The notes under the pieces are model-generated. The model was not told the DNA's origin. It made no database searches and saw only the letters and a list, made by a program, of their open reading frames with translations. A stretch of 46,514 bases of DNA from a virus. Position numbers and translations under genes: made by a program. The stretch covers positions 1 to 46,514 of the IMG/VR virus record IMGVR_UViG_3300009181_000122. One strand, written 5' to 3'. This document shows, piece after piece, positions 25,854 to 34,525 of this stretch. Position 1 is the first letter of the stretch, and each line of letters begins with the position of its first letter.

Positions 25854-26331
25854 CTTCAGCCTCCTTCACGACGCCTATGAGCCGCAAGGATTCCAGTTGC
25901 CCCTCTGTAAGCGTGTCGAAATTCATGACTGTGCCCGGTGCAATGCTCCTGCCACTCTCGTCAGTCGCCCACTTCTCCGGCGCGTCGAGCGCCAAGAGTT
26001 TGCTTGTCCTCGTCTCGATCCTCAGCATGGTCTCGATGGCTTCGAGTTCGCCTTGCTCCACCCGCGGCATGATCGCTTCAAGGGCCACCCGGAGCCGTTC
26101 GAGTTGCATTTCCACGTACTCGCCTACTCGCTCGGTTGTTTCCAGTTTGTTGTTCGCCAGTGCCCTCACTAACGCTTTTCTTGCGCCGTCCTTGGTTATT
26201 GTTCCGATTCGCTCCGCTATCTTGCTGTAACTCAGGCCCATCGACCTGTGCCTCAGCACTTCCTCCTCGTGCTTCCGCGCCAGTGCACTCGTCGGACTCG
26301 TGGGGTCGTTCCGCCTTGCTATCCCTCTCAC
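25819..26331 (-). CDS. terS: Terminase small subunit (TerS) candidate
   Basis: A 170-residue protein directly upstream of TerL. It has an HTH-like N-terminal region (VLRHRSMGLSYSKIAERIG, about 24-44), an oligomerising helix (about 65-105), and a C-terminal acidic tail likely to contact TerL. TerS recognises phage DNA and regulates TerL. The GTG start at 26331 has GGGAG seven bases upstream. The first 254 bp are also open in the overlapping nuclease frame. Position plus HTH-helix order support the call; sequence identity of TerS is always low. Confidence 0.8.
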   Translation of the reverse strand: MRGIARRNDPTSPTSALARKHEEEVLRHRSMGLSYSKIAERIGTITKDGARKALVRALANNKLETTERVGEYVEMQLERLRVALEAIMPRVEQGELEAIETMLRIETRTSKLLALDAPEKWATDESGRSIAPGTVMNFDTLTEGQLESLRLIGVVKEAEDESTIIDVDQE

Positions 26332-26743
26332 GCTCGTACTCCCATTGGCTTATGCCCTCGCTGAAGTCTTGCTCCAGTTTCTTATATTGCTCGGAGTCAA
26401 TCAATATGACCATCACGCCCTTCTTGGCATAGTATCTTCTTATATTCTTTAACTGTCTCTTGCTTTTGTTGTCGAGGTACCCCTTGAGTTCTATGTAAAT
26501 CTCGTGATAAATCTGACCATCGAGAGCAAAAGGCTCAATCCCCTTGAGTCGCCAATCGGGCAAGTAACTCTCATGGATGTCCCTGAAATAAAAACGTTTA
26601 GGCTCATAGGCGGTTTCGATTCCTCGAACCTCCATGAGCCTTGCCATGTTTCTTTCCCATGTGCTTCTGTAATGATTGCCATCTGCCAAATCCTCAGCAG
26701 GGCCATCTCTGGCAGTTCGCTTTCTCACGAGCCTAGCACACAC
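26078..26743 (-). CDS. PD-(D/E)XK-like endonuclease, C-terminus overprinting terS
   Basis: Residues 25-130 form a nuclease-like domain: the HYRSTWERNMARLME helix, the YLPDWRL motif (Asp) and YIELKGYLDNKSK (Glu-x-Lys), as in the PD-(D/E)XK/VSR-like and homing-endonuclease families found next to phage terminases. It may nick DNA for packaging, repair or homing. The rest (about 90 residues: charged, Gly/Arg/Asn-rich) lies over terS in another frame to a stop at 26078, and could be real or simply an unconstrained tail. The start is uncertain: GTG at 26743 or a later GTG, without a clear SD. Confidence 0.7.
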   Translation of the reverse strand: MCARLVRKRTARDGPAEDLADGNHYRSTWERNMARLMEVRGIETAYEPKRFYFRDIHESYLPDWRLKGIEPFALDGQIYHEIYIELKGYLDNKSKRQLKNIRRYYAKKGVMVILIDSEQYKKLEQDFSEGISQWEYERERDSKAERPHESDECTGAEARGGSAEAQVDGPELQQDSGANRNNNQGRRKKSVSEGTGEQQTGNNRASRRVRGNATRTAPGGP

Positions 26744-26850
26744 AGGTCGTAAATGATAATGCCAATTGAAAGCAATGCCACTCCCACGAACAGCAACAAT
26801 ATTAGAGGATCACCAAGTCCCCAAGGGTTCCGCTCTCCCACGGTGTACAT
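26725..26850 (-). CDS. Tiny single-pass membrane protein
   Basis: A 41-residue ORF: MYTVGERNPWGLGDP, then a strongly hydrophobic helix (LILLLFVGVALLSIGIII) and the short tail YDLCVLGS. The ATG at 26850 has AGGAAGGA directly upstream. It overlaps the 3' end of the exonuclease gene by 49 bp and the 5' end of the endonuclease frame. The long hydrophobic run in an otherwise overprinted region argues that it is real. Function unknown. Confidence 0.5.
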   Translation of the reverse strand: MYTVGERNPWGLGDPLILLLFVGVALLSIGIIIYDLCVLGS

Positions 26851-27614
26851 TCCTTCCTGAACTCACAATACTTGTGATACTCATACTCGGTGCGCTGGTC
26901 GCTTGGGGTGCCCTGCTCATGTAACCCGATTACTTTCACCGCATACCTGAGCCTGTCAGCAAATGCTTCTACAAGCCCTTCAGCCCTATCGGTACTGAGC
27001 ACGTCGTAGCCAAATTCAGTCTCGCCCTTCTTGGGCCGATTCACAATATGGAACTGGAACTCTTTTGGCATCTCGCCGAAGTATTCGTTTATTGCCCAGA
27101 AATACGCTTGTACCTGCAACGACGAATCCGCCTTGCTCTGTGTCCACTTGCTACTCGTGGTCTTCCAGTCGTCGACAATGAGACGCTTGCCATCCCTACG
27201 GATATGATCCACGTTGCCCTTGAATGTCCAGCCCTCGCATCCCGGAATGGGAATGTTGAATCCCCACTCCGCATGCAATGTGCCTTTCCGAACGTTGGGC
27301 ACCGCTTGTTCGTACAGGGTAAGACCGAAGCCGAGCGCAGTCTCCCGTGCCTTCTCTGGTTCCAGATCGCCCCACTCAATCTTCCCCGCAGCCAACTCAG
27401 CCCACTTGTGCTTTACCCCAGTCATCGCAGCATCCTTGCTCTTCATGCCTGTGGCCTGAATGCTCTTGAGCGCAATCTCTGGGGCAACATGTGCTGCCTG
27501 TCCCATGATGATGGCACCGCTACTGTTTCCCCTATGACCAAGGAGATAGTGTCGCCTGTGCTTTTCAGGACAGCCAAGCAGTGTGCTCAGTTGACTGAAA
27601 CTAAGATGAGGCAT
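26802..27614 (-). CDS. PD-(D/E)XK exonuclease, RecB/Cas4-like
   Basis: A 270-residue protein of the RecB/Cas4 nuclease superfamily. N-terminal FSQLSTLLGCPEKHRRHYL is the usual first helix, GQAAHVAPE supplies the conserved His, GNVDHIRRDG the catalytic Asp, and IVDDWKTTSS the D-x-K motif, followed by the QVQAYFWA helix (motif QxxxY). A C-terminal Cys (CEFRKEC) recalls the iron-sulfur Cys of Cas4, but the full cluster is not evident. It probably degrades or resects DNA ends during recombination and could partner the Rad52-like protein at 15273. Its start overlaps the preceding gene by 14 bp. No cas genes are nearby, so a CRISPR role is unlikely. Confidence 0.88.
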   Translation of the reverse strand: MPHLSFSQLSTLLGCPEKHRRHYLLGHRGNSSGAIIMGQAAHVAPEIALKSIQATGMKSKDAAMTGVKHKWAELAAGKIEWGDLEPEKARETALGFGLTLYEQAVPNVRKGTLHAEWGFNIPIPGCEGWTFKGNVDHIRRDGKRLIVDDWKTTSSKWTQSKADSSLQVQAYFWAINEYFGEMPKEFQFHIVNRPKKGETEFGYDVLSTDRAEGLVEAFADRLRYAVKVIGLHEQGTPSDQRTEYEYHKYCEFRKECTPWESGTLGDLVIL

Positions 27615-28041
27615 GCAATCTCCTAAAACACATCCATGTATTCTGCGTCACGGGTCTTCTTCCCCTAACTATATCAGACCAAAGACCACGACTTATTTCC
27701 AATGCTTCTGAGGCGTGTCTCTGCCCCATGCCCCTGCTTGAAAAAAAGTCACGCATGATGTACCTTGCATGCTCAGGAATTGGTTCGATGCTCATGGGTG
27801 CAGTATCAGGCAACACGTACTGTGGCGTTGGGGTATTGTCCACGTTCATCTTCTCTACCAGCAACTGCGCCAGATCGACCGCTGCTTCGTTCCATTCGCC
27901 TTGGATCGCCCAACCACCATGCTGCCCCCTGTTCTTGTTGTATTTCCAGACAGTCTTGGGGTGTCCAGTGCAAACACCATAGATGTCATTTATCCAGAAC
28001 ATTGGATGCTGATCGCCTTGACAATGTGTAGGTCTGGGCAT
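27601..28041 (-). CDS. Hypothetical protein with C-terminal HTH-like segment
   Basis: A 146-residue protein. The N-terminal part has Cys/His and Trp residues (THCQGDQHPMFW, HGGWAIQGEWNEAA); the C-terminal part resembles a small helix-turn-helix (SEALEISRGLWSDIVRGRR). The ATG at 28041 overlaps the upstream stop as TAATG. It sits between dNMP kinase and exonuclease genes, so a DNA-metabolism role is plausible, but no family was recognised. Confidence 0.75.
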   Translation of the reverse strand: MPRPTHCQGDQHPMFWINDIYGVCTGHPKTVWKYNKNRGQHGGWAIQGEWNEAAVDLAQLLVEKMNVDNTPTPQYVLPDTAPMSIEPIPEHARYIMRDFFSSRGMGQRHASEALEISRGLWSDIVRGRRPVTQNTWMCFRRLHASS

Positions 28042-28619
28042 TACCACGATCCTTCAAAAGAGTTTTTTTCGATATACGGAATGAGCATGCCGTGTACAAG
28101 TTCGGTAAGCATTGCAAGGCTCCCCTCGTTGCTTATCGTGATCGCTGCCGAGATGTCAAGCAATTCCTGCTCGCTCGCATGTACGTCTTCACCCAAGGGC
28201 GCAGGTTCTCGCCAGTTCGGGCCAGTTACCCTCACAAGCACGTAGCCGTTGCGCTTGCCATAGTCGGCCTCATTCTGGAACCGGCAGTCGGTAATGATCA
28301 TGTTCTGAATGAAACCGGATGAGTCATGGAACCTCCTGACCCAGACCTCGGGGTCTCTTGCCCGTGCCCACTCAGTGCCATACCATTGCCAGATTGGTCT
28401 CAGGAGATTCCTATAAGCATCAAGCGCCTGCACATTCTCCGGCAACTGTGGCCCACGAAGCCCCGTGACCCTCACGGAATGATTAAGCAACCGGGCCACA
28501 TCCAACTTCAAGGCATCGGCAAATCCACCAACTTGCACCTCTGGCCTGCGCTTCTTGATAATCCCTGCGATGGTGTCCTTGCCCACACCTTTCCTGCCAA
28601 TGAGCATTGCCCTGATCAT
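28041..28619 (-). CDS. Deoxynucleoside monophosphate kinase
   Basis: A 192-residue P-loop kinase of the phage dNMP kinase type, which phosphorylates dNMPs to dNDPs for viral DNA synthesis. The Walker A GRKGVGKDT occupies residues 8-16, and the central IITDCRFQNEADYGKRNG matches the conserved DxRFxNE region of this family. The TAATG and ATGA contacts with both neighbours place it in the replication operon, next to the PrimPol-helicase. With dCTP deaminase it indicates that the phage manipulates nucleotide pools. Confidence 0.88.
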   Translation of the reverse strand: MIRAMLIGRKGVGKDTIAGIIKKRRPEVQVGGFADALKLDVARLLNHSVRVTGLRGPQLPENVQALDAYRNLLRPIWQWYGTEWARARDPEVWVRRFHDSSGFIQNMIITDCRFQNEADYGKRNGYVLVRVTGPNWREPAPLGEDVHASEQELLDISAAITISNEGSLAMLTELVHGMLIPYIEKNSFEGSW

Positions 28620-30760
28620 TCAATCTCTCCTTGCATGAGGTCTCTCAACTTGGCACCCTTGTACCACGTGCGCCCTTTGCTCTGTCTCTGCTCAAGCCCC
28701 ATCCTCGTCCAGTCGGCACCCACGGTATTCCTGCTCTTGTTCCGGTAGCCATTTCTGATGCACCACGCAGAATAGGAGTCGTAGAGTTCCTGAGCCTGCA
28801 CCCGATACTCTTCACCGAGGTCAATGCGCTCCTCGAAGAATGTGCCCACCACATCGTTTCCTCGTCTGAATTCAGACCCCGCGGCCCTGATTGCCTCAGG
28901 AGTTCTGGATGCCAGCGATTCTCCAGAGAGCATCAAGCGCCGGAGTCCTGCCATTGCCCAATTGAGAATCCCGGCTCCCTCCTTCTCAACACGTTCCTTG
29001 ATGGTCGGGTCTAACTTCTTCAGTGCCTGCATCTTGACAATCTTGACTCTCCTGAAGATACCATCGTTGGCGCTCTGAAACCTTGGTAATTCGTTCATGC
29101 CCCAGAGAATCTTCGCCACGGGTCGTGCCTCATAGGAGTTCTGGTGCTTGGCTTCCACGGTAATGGTATCCCCGCTGATGAGCGAGTTGATGATGTCGCT
29201 GGTCTCAACCCATGTGCTTGGCTGCTCTGCTGCCACAAGCATGGTCTTGCCGGGAATGTTCACGAGCGAAAACCTTGGATTCCTAGCAATGTCAGCAAGC
29301 GAAAGCCTGCCAGCACGTGCAGCACCGAGGGCTTTCTCCATGCCTGTAATGAAGGTGCTCTTGCCTGCTCCCGGTGGCGAGTAGAGCCAGACTGCTACTT
29401 CATGGCTCATGTCGCGCGTGAGACATATGCCTGCGAATTCCTGAAGCCACTCTGCAACATCTGGTGCAAACCTATCTGCAATAAACGTTTCCCATGTGGG
29501 AGCAAACGCTTCGGCATCATAGAAGTACTCGGTCTGCTTCTTTGCCATGAACTCGGGGGAATGGTCGTATATCTGGCCCGTGTACACATCGACCGCGCCG
29601 TTTTGGCACACGATCACATCGGGTGATTCGTCCCAGACCTTTGCGGTCTTGGAGAACCTGCCCCTGAGTGCACGCTCCACCCCAAGCACCACGCCGGTCT
29701 TCATCTTGTCGCCCATGATCTGCTGTATGCGGTACTCCACCAGATACTTGTCGATCTTGTCCCAGATGCCCCCGGCGTACTCGTACCACTGGTCGTCGAT
29801 CATCATGCCGTTGGGATATCGGTCGGCATACTCATCGCTCAGGGCGACATAGATGCTCTTCGCGCCACCGCTCATGATTGGCTTCTGGTCTCGCTCTGCC
29901 ACCCTCATGAGTGCCGAGCGTGCCATCTCCATATAGCGAGCGTCGCCATCTCTCCTGCCCGTGTACTTCGGCCCCTTGGGAGAAGAGTTCCCGCGTGCTG
30001 CATCCCAGCCCTTGAGCGTGCCAGCAAGCACTCCCTCTTCTCTCAGGCCACCAAGTGCCAAGTGCATCGAAAGGCTGGCGAGTGCCCTGCTCCTATCGTT
30101 GCTATAACTCTCGCCTTCCCAGACCTTGAGACCGTCATCGCTCAGGGGCACTGGTGGCGATTCAATCTCAGCGACGGCAACCACCACGCCCGCCTCTACA
30201 AGGGCACGTGGCTTCTCTGCCTGTATCCTGAGCATCTCAACGGCCCACGATGGTGGCTCCGGTAACTCAGCCATGTCTGGCCCCTGCCACTCGTATTGCC
30301 TGCCCGTGTAGTGCATGCTCGGTGGCACGATGAGCGCACCGTCTGCCAAGAGGTCAATCTTGCCACTTGCACCTCTGTTGGTGCTGCGGAACTTTGGCAT
30401 TCCGCTGGGCTTCTGGTAGTACCAGTGCTGACCATTGCCGGTCTTCACCCAAAGCGAAGAGGGCAGGCCAAGCCTTGTACCCTCGGCGATGGCCTCTGCA
30501 CCATCAAGGTCGATGATGAAGAGGCCACTGGTTCCGATGGCGATGGAGAGGTTTGCGAGAGGCCATCTCTCGTCCCACATTGCGATCTGGTCAAGATCAC
30601 GAGTGGCACCGTTGAACCCGCTTGAGTTGAGCGGTGCCTTGCCGCCTATCTTGTGCTGATATCCGCAAGCACAGTTGCCAGCGGAATCAGGCCAGCAAGA
30701 AGGAAACACAAACCAGCCCTTGTCGATTGCCGACAAGGCGGCGTCCATGAATTTTCCCAT
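28616..30760 (-). CDS. Bifunctional PrimPol - SF3/D5-like helicase (replicative primase-helicase)
   Basis: A 714-residue fusion. The N-terminal 220 residues are a PrimPol (archaeo-eukaryotic primase) domain: GWFVFPSCWP at the start, acidic motif LFIIDLDGAE (about 78-88), and HWYYQKPSG with the catalytic His. The C-terminal half is a phage D5/P4-type superfamily-3 helicase: Walker A SPPGAGKSTF (about 457), Walker B TMLVAAEQPS and motif C ILWGMNELP. It would prime and unwind DNA for the phage DnaE. The start is either 30760 or the ATG four codons later (better SD spacing). The gene follows a hairpin at 30769. Confidence 0.93.
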   Translation of the reverse strand: MGKFMDAALSAIDKGWFVFPSCWPDSAGNCACGYQHKIGGKAPLNSSGFNGATRDLDQIAMWDERWPLANLSIAIGTSGLFIIDLDGAEAIAEGTRLGLPSSLWVKTGNGQHWYYQKPSGMPKFRSTNRGASGKIDLLADGALIVPPSMHYTGRQYEWQGPDMAELPEPPSWAVEMLRIQAEKPRALVEAGVVVAVAEIESPPVPLSDDGLKVWEGESYSNDRSRALASLSMHLALGGLREEGVLAGTLKGWDAARGNSSPKGPKYTGRRDGDARYMEMARSALMRVAERDQKPIMSGGAKSIYVALSDEYADRYPNGMMIDDQWYEYAGGIWDKIDKYLVEYRIQQIMGDKMKTGVVLGVERALRGRFSKTAKVWDESPDVIVCQNGAVDVYTGQIYDHSPEFMAKKQTEYFYDAEAFAPTWETFIADRFAPDVAEWLQEFAGICLTRDMSHEVAVWLYSPPGAGKSTFITGMEKALGAARAGRLSLADIARNPRFSLVNIPGKTMLVAAEQPSTWVETSDIINSLISGDTITVEAKHQNSYEARPVAKILWGMNELPRFQSANDGIFRRVKIVKMQALKKLDPTIKERVEKEGAGILNWAMAGLRRLMLSGESLASRTPEAIRAAGSEFRRGNDVVGTFFEERIDLGEEYRVQAQELYDSYSAWCIRNGYRNKSRNTVGADWTRMGLEQRQSKGRTWYKGAKLRDLMQGEIE

Positions 30761-30768
30761 ATCCCTGT

Positions 30769-30792
30769 GAGGCGCGATTCCCCCCGCGCCTC
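30769..30792 (-). promoter_or_regulatory. GC-rich hairpin before the primase-helicase gene
   Basis: GAGGCGCG and CGCGCCTC form a perfect 8-bp stem around an 8-base loop just upstream of the SD of the PrimPol-helicase. There is no T-run, so a terminator is unlikely; it may set mRNA processing or translation level. Confidence 0.5.
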
Positions 30793-30808
30793 TCCCCTTC
30801 TTAGGCTC

Positions 30809-31264
30809 TTAGGCTTCGACTGGTTCCATCGTTGCCACGTCGATCTTCGGCCAGCGTGACCCGTCTTCCTTCACGTCTTCCCGCACGAAGGCACGCATTG
30901 CTGCTGCATCCTCGACGAGTTTCTTGAAGTTGAGCGGCTCACCGTCCTTCAACTTCCTGCCCATGAGTGCCATCTGCACCCGAGCGAAGTTGTTGGGCTT
31001 CTGTCCGTAGGTCGGCTCAAGCCTGTTGGTCTTCTGATTCGGCCAGATGGTAAGTCCCACGGATTGACCCATGAACTCGCCCTCGTCCGCAATCTTGAAC
31101 CGCAGCGAAATGGTAGTGCCGTACTTGACATGCTCTCGCAGTTCGTAGGAATCCAACCTGAGCGTGAACTCGCCCTTTGGATTCTTGTACTGCTTGCTGA
31201 AAAAGATACCCTCTTCAGGGTCGCTCTCTGCAACAGGGACATTGACCGCTTGCTTTGTAGCCAT
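30809..31264 (-). CDS. Hypothetical protein; candidate ssDNA-binding protein
   Basis: A 151-residue protein of beta-rich character (GEFTLRLDSYELREHVKYGT then ISLRFKIADEGEFMGQSV) with a basic middle and an acidic C-terminal part, a pattern compatible with an OB-fold. It lies between DnaE and the primase-helicase in the same operon, where phages often encode a ssDNA-binding protein, so an SSB-like role is a position-based inference. The ATG at 31264 has AAGGAGA upstream; a 23-codon extension lacks SD support and overlaps dnaE. Confidence 0.75.
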   Translation of the reverse strand: MATKQAVNVPVAESDPEEGIFFSKQYKNPKGEFTLRLDSYELREHVKYGTTISLRFKIADEGEFMGQSVGLTIWPNQKTNRLEPTYGQKPNNFARVQMALMGRKLKDGEPLNFKKLVEDAAAMRAFVREDVKEDGSRWPKIDVATMEPVEA

Positions 31265-31304
31265 CTTGGTCTCCTTGCCTATTCCGGCTGGGCCGGTTCG
31301 GGAA

Positions 31305-34300
31305 TCATACACTGGGGACTGGGCGGATTGCAAGCCACGCCCTGTTCATGATCAGGTTCACTTCCCCATTCCAAGAATTGGCAGTGCCACGGATCAGGAT
31401 CATGTCGCCGACTTGATGCTCGCTAGTCCTCAGTGCTTTATCAAACGCTGTAACGGAGAGGCTGCCACTTTCATCCCTCAGTGTGTAAACGCACATTGGC
31501 TTCCCGGTCTTGGTAGTAAGTTCCTTCTTGCTCATTATCTCGCCGCCTACGGTGACAAGATGCTCCATGCCCAAGGCGACATGCTCCTCGATTTCATTGA
31601 GCATGGTGTCCCGGCCAAGAGCCACGAAGTCGAAGGTACTCAGTGGATCAGCGGTGACAGCAAGTCCAAGGAATTCTCTCTCCCATTGCAATCTGCCAGC
31701 AAGTCCGGGGTCGGCCTCCCCTATCTTCTCAAGCAGGTTCCTCCTGTTCTCAAGGGAATCCATCGCACCACTTTTCACCAGTGCCTCGATGGCCCGCTTG
31801 TTCACATTCTTCTTTGGAATCCGGCTCATGAAGTTCTCGATACTATGGAAAGGCCCGGATTTCCTTTCCTCGATAATATGCCCGATGGCTGCTACCCCTA
31901 CATTCTTGATCCCGCCAAGACCAAACCTGACCCCATGCTTCCCTGCGCTGAAGTCTTCGCCACTGGCATTGACACAAGGGGGAAGCACCCTCACGCCACT
32001 GCTCCTCGCGTTGTAGCAGATCACGCTCATCCGGCCTGAGTCGCCACTGTCCTGAGTAAGCAGGGCGGCAAAATACTCCTTGGCCCAGTTTGCCTTGAGC
32101 CAAGCAGTCTGATACGCCAGAAGGCCATAGGCTGCTGCATGGGCCTGATTGAACCCATAGTTTGCAAAGGGGACAATCTCGCTCCAGAGCGTGTCGATCT
32201 CTTTTGCGTTGAGTCCTGATTGCTCAAGTCCCTTGCGAAACTTAGGCTCATATATCTTGAGTTTATCGGGGTTCTTCTTTCTCACTGCCCCAAGGAACTG
32301 GTCGCTCTCGTATGCGGACATACCCGCTACACGCTGGGCAATCTGCATGATCGCTTCCTGATACACGAGTAACCCATAGGTGCCACGTAGCACAGGTTCC
32401 AGTGCCGAGTGCAGATACTTCACCTGCTCTCTTCCGTGACGCCTGTTGCAGTAAGTCGGGATTGATCCCATCGGCCCCGGCCTGTAGAGAGCCACCACTG
32501 CCTGAAGATGCTCGATACGGTCTGGCAGCAAGTCCCTCAAGACACGGCGCATGCCCGGACTCTCCACTTGGAACACGCCCACACTGTCGCCTTTGCCCAG
32601 CATCTTCCATGTTCGCTCGCAGTCCTCGGGTATCTTGTCGATATCGACCACTTCGCCGGTACCTTCCTTTATAAAGGCCAGCGCACGGCTCACCGTAGAC
32701 AAGGTTTTCAGACCGAGCATGTCGAACTTGACAAGCCCTGCCCGCTCGGCACTTCCCATGTCAAGTGCCACCATTGGCATCCCACCGCTGCTGTCCCGCA
32801 AAAGAGAGGTGCGCTCGACCAATGGCATCCCGGCGATCACAAGGCCAGCAGCATGCTTGCCACAGTGCCTTACGGTTCCTTCCAGCGAGATGGCCTTCTT
32901 GATGAATGGCTCAAGTCTCATGCTGCCCAGTATCGGGCTGATGTCCATTGCCTCTTCGATGTTCTTGCCCAGAGGAATCATCTTGGCAATGCTGTCGATC
33001 CGCTCTTGGCCTACCCCGAGAACCCTGCCCACATCCCTTATTGCCATCCTGCCACCGATCTCGCTGAAGGTGACAATCTGGGCCACGCGGTCATCGCCAT
33101 AGGTTCGCTGCACGTAGGCAAGCACCTCTGTCCTCCGAGCATCCTCGAAGTCTAGGTCGATGTCCGGTGAGCGGCCATCATTGAGGAACCGTTCGAAACT
33201 CAGGTCATATCTCAATGGGTCTACCGGCGAGATGTCGAGTGCCCAAGCAATCAGCGATCCGCCCACGCTTCCCCTAGCACTACTCCTGATGCCGGATTCC
33301 CTGCACCACCGGCAGATGTCAGCCACGATCAGGAAGTATCTCGTGAACTCATTCCTCACGATGGTGTCGATCTCTAGGGCTAGCCTCGCCTGCATCTCAT
33401 TACTAATGGAACCGTGCTTTCTGGTCAGCCCCCTGATGGATATGTCCGAAAGCCACGCTCCCTCGTCGGCTCCCTCTGGCACGCCCGCTGGCCTAGGGAA
33501 TACCTGCTTGCCCAGCGTGATCTCTAGGTTGCACATCTCCGAGATGTTCACGCTCTCAAGAAGCCATTCGTCGGGCCACCCGGCAGCGACCATCTCCTCA
33601 TTGGAGGCGAAGTGAAACCCCTTGCCTTGGAACTTGAACCTCGCAGGATCATTCCACTTGGCATTGGTTTGCACGGCCAGCAACAACTCATGGGTCTCGG
33701 CGTCGCTTGGTTCAATGAAGTGGGAGTCCTGTGCCACCACGATTGGAAGCCCCAGCCGGGTAGCCAGTACAGTCAGGTGCTTGAGTACCTTCCTCTGGTC
33801 TGGGATTCCGTGATCATGAACCTCGACGAAGTACCTGTCGCCAAACACATCCTTGTACCAAGCCATCGTGCGCTCTGCTTTATGGAGGTCATCATTGAGA
33901 ATGGCCTTCGCCACTTCGCTGGCTAGGCAGCCGCTCATGCAGATCAGCCCAGCACTATGGGTCTCCAGCATCTCCCTCGTGACTCTGGGCCTTCTATGGA
34001 AATTCTCAAGACCAGCCCTCGTGACCAGAGTGTTGAGGTTCCGGTAGCCGATGCTATCCATTGCCAAGAGGACAAGATGCGAATTGCTCGTGTCCTCAAG
34101 TTCGGCGGTATATACCTCGCATCCGATGATTGGCTTCACGCCTTCTTTCTTGCAGGCGTCGTAGAATCTCACCGCGCCGTGCATGTTGCCATGATCCGTC
34201 ATTGCCACGGCTCGCTGGCCCCAAGCCTTTGCTTTCCTTGCAATTGCTTCGGGCCGACTCAGGCCGTCAAGAAGGCTATACTCCGTATGAGTATGGAGAT

Positions 34301-34316
34301 GTACAAAATCCGTCAT
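31305..34316 (-). CDS. dnaE: DNA polymerase III alpha subunit (C-family replicative polymerase)
   Basis: A 1,003-residue bacterial-type replicative DNA polymerase. The N-terminal PHP domain begins FVHLHTHTEYSLLDG and has AMTDHGNMHGA and GCEVY metal-site motifs. The C-family catalytic centre shows the GSVGGSL block and the PDIDLDF motif (about 395-402) that carries two catalytic Asp. Downstream NYGFNQAHAAAYG and QTAWLKANW are typical finger/thumb motifs. A C-terminal OB-fold (PMCVYTLRDESGSLSV) ends the protein. It is shorter than E. coli DnaE (1,160), lacking most of the tau-binding tail. No clear SD is visible. Phage-encoded DnaE is uncommon and implies a self-reliant replisome. Confidence 0.96.
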   Translation of the reverse strand: MTDFVHLHTHTEYSLLDGLSRPEAIARKAKAWGQRAVAMTDHGNMHGAVRFYDACKKEGVKPIIGCEVYTAELEDTSNSHLVLLAMDSIGYRNLNTLVTRAGLENFHRRPRVTREMLETHSAGLICMSGCLASEVAKAILNDDLHKAERTMAWYKDVFGDRYFVEVHDHGIPDQRKVLKHLTVLATRLGLPIVVAQDSHFIEPSDAETHELLLAVQTNAKWNDPARFKFQGKGFHFASNEEMVAAGWPDEWLLESVNISEMCNLEITLGKQVFPRPAGVPEGADEGAWLSDISIRGLTRKHGSISNEMQARLALEIDTIVRNEFTRYFLIVADICRWCRESGIRSSARGSVGGSLIAWALDISPVDPLRYDLSFERFLNDGRSPDIDLDFEDARRTEVLAYVQRTYGDDRVAQIVTFSEIGGRMAIRDVGRVLGVGQERIDSIAKMIPLGKNIEEAMDISPILGSMRLEPFIKKAISLEGTVRHCGKHAAGLVIAGMPLVERTSLLRDSSGGMPMVALDMGSAERAGLVKFDMLGLKTLSTVSRALAFIKEGTGEVVDIDKIPEDCERTWKMLGKGDSVGVFQVESPGMRRVLRDLLPDRIEHLQAVVALYRPGPMGSIPTYCNRRHGREQVKYLHSALEPVLRGTYGLLVYQEAIMQIAQRVAGMSAYESDQFLGAVRKKNPDKLKIYEPKFRKGLEQSGLNAKEIDTLWSEIVPFANYGFNQAHAAAYGLLAYQTAWLKANWAKEYFAALLTQDSGDSGRMSVICYNARSSGVRVLPPCVNASGEDFSAGKHGVRFGLGGIKNVGVAAIGHIIEERKSGPFHSIENFMSRIPKKNVNKRAIEALVKSGAMDSLENRRNLLEKIGEADPGLAGRLQWEREFLGLAVTADPLSTFDFVALGRDTMLNEIEEHVALGMEHLVTVGGEIMSKKELTTKTGKPMCVYTLRDESGSLSVTAFDKALRTSEHQVGDMILIRGTANSWNGEVNLIMNRAWLAIRPVPSV

Positions 34317-34335
34317 AGGGCTATGCTACCACAGC

Positions 34336-34449
34336 CTATCCGCCTATCCTGCCAGTCAGATAAAGGTATCTGGCAAACTGCCATCTCTTGGATACACCGT
34401 CCCATCTTGGATTTTTACCTCTCCATTTTCGCTCTATTCGAATAAGCAT
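34336..34449 (-). CDS. Small basic hypothetical protein upstream of dnaE
   Basis: A 37-residue basic protein (MLIRIERKWRGKNPRW, then KRWQFARYLYLTGRIGG). The ATG at 34449 has CAGGAGGGA six bases upstream, a near-perfect SD. The frame stays open further upstream, but an earlier start at 34527 would overlap the sigma factor start codon without an SD. It precedes dnaE by 20 bp and may be translated with it. No family. Confidence 0.6.
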   Translation of the reverse strand: MLIRIERKWRGKNPRWDGVSKRWQFARYLYLTGRIGG

Positions 34450-34525
34450 GTCAATTCCCTCCTGAGAAATCTTGCCGTATGCCAAGGCAATGAGGAAGGA
34501 ACTTTTACCGGGGAGAATGTAACTC

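Noticed and set aside
26802-27614. CRISPR-associated Cas4
   Set aside because: No other cas genes or arrays and an incomplete Cys cluster; a phage recombination exonuclease fits better.
31164-33155. Plus-strand ORFs antisense to dnaE (291 and 215 codons)
   Set aside because: Shadow frames of a fully recognised gene with intact catalytic motifs.
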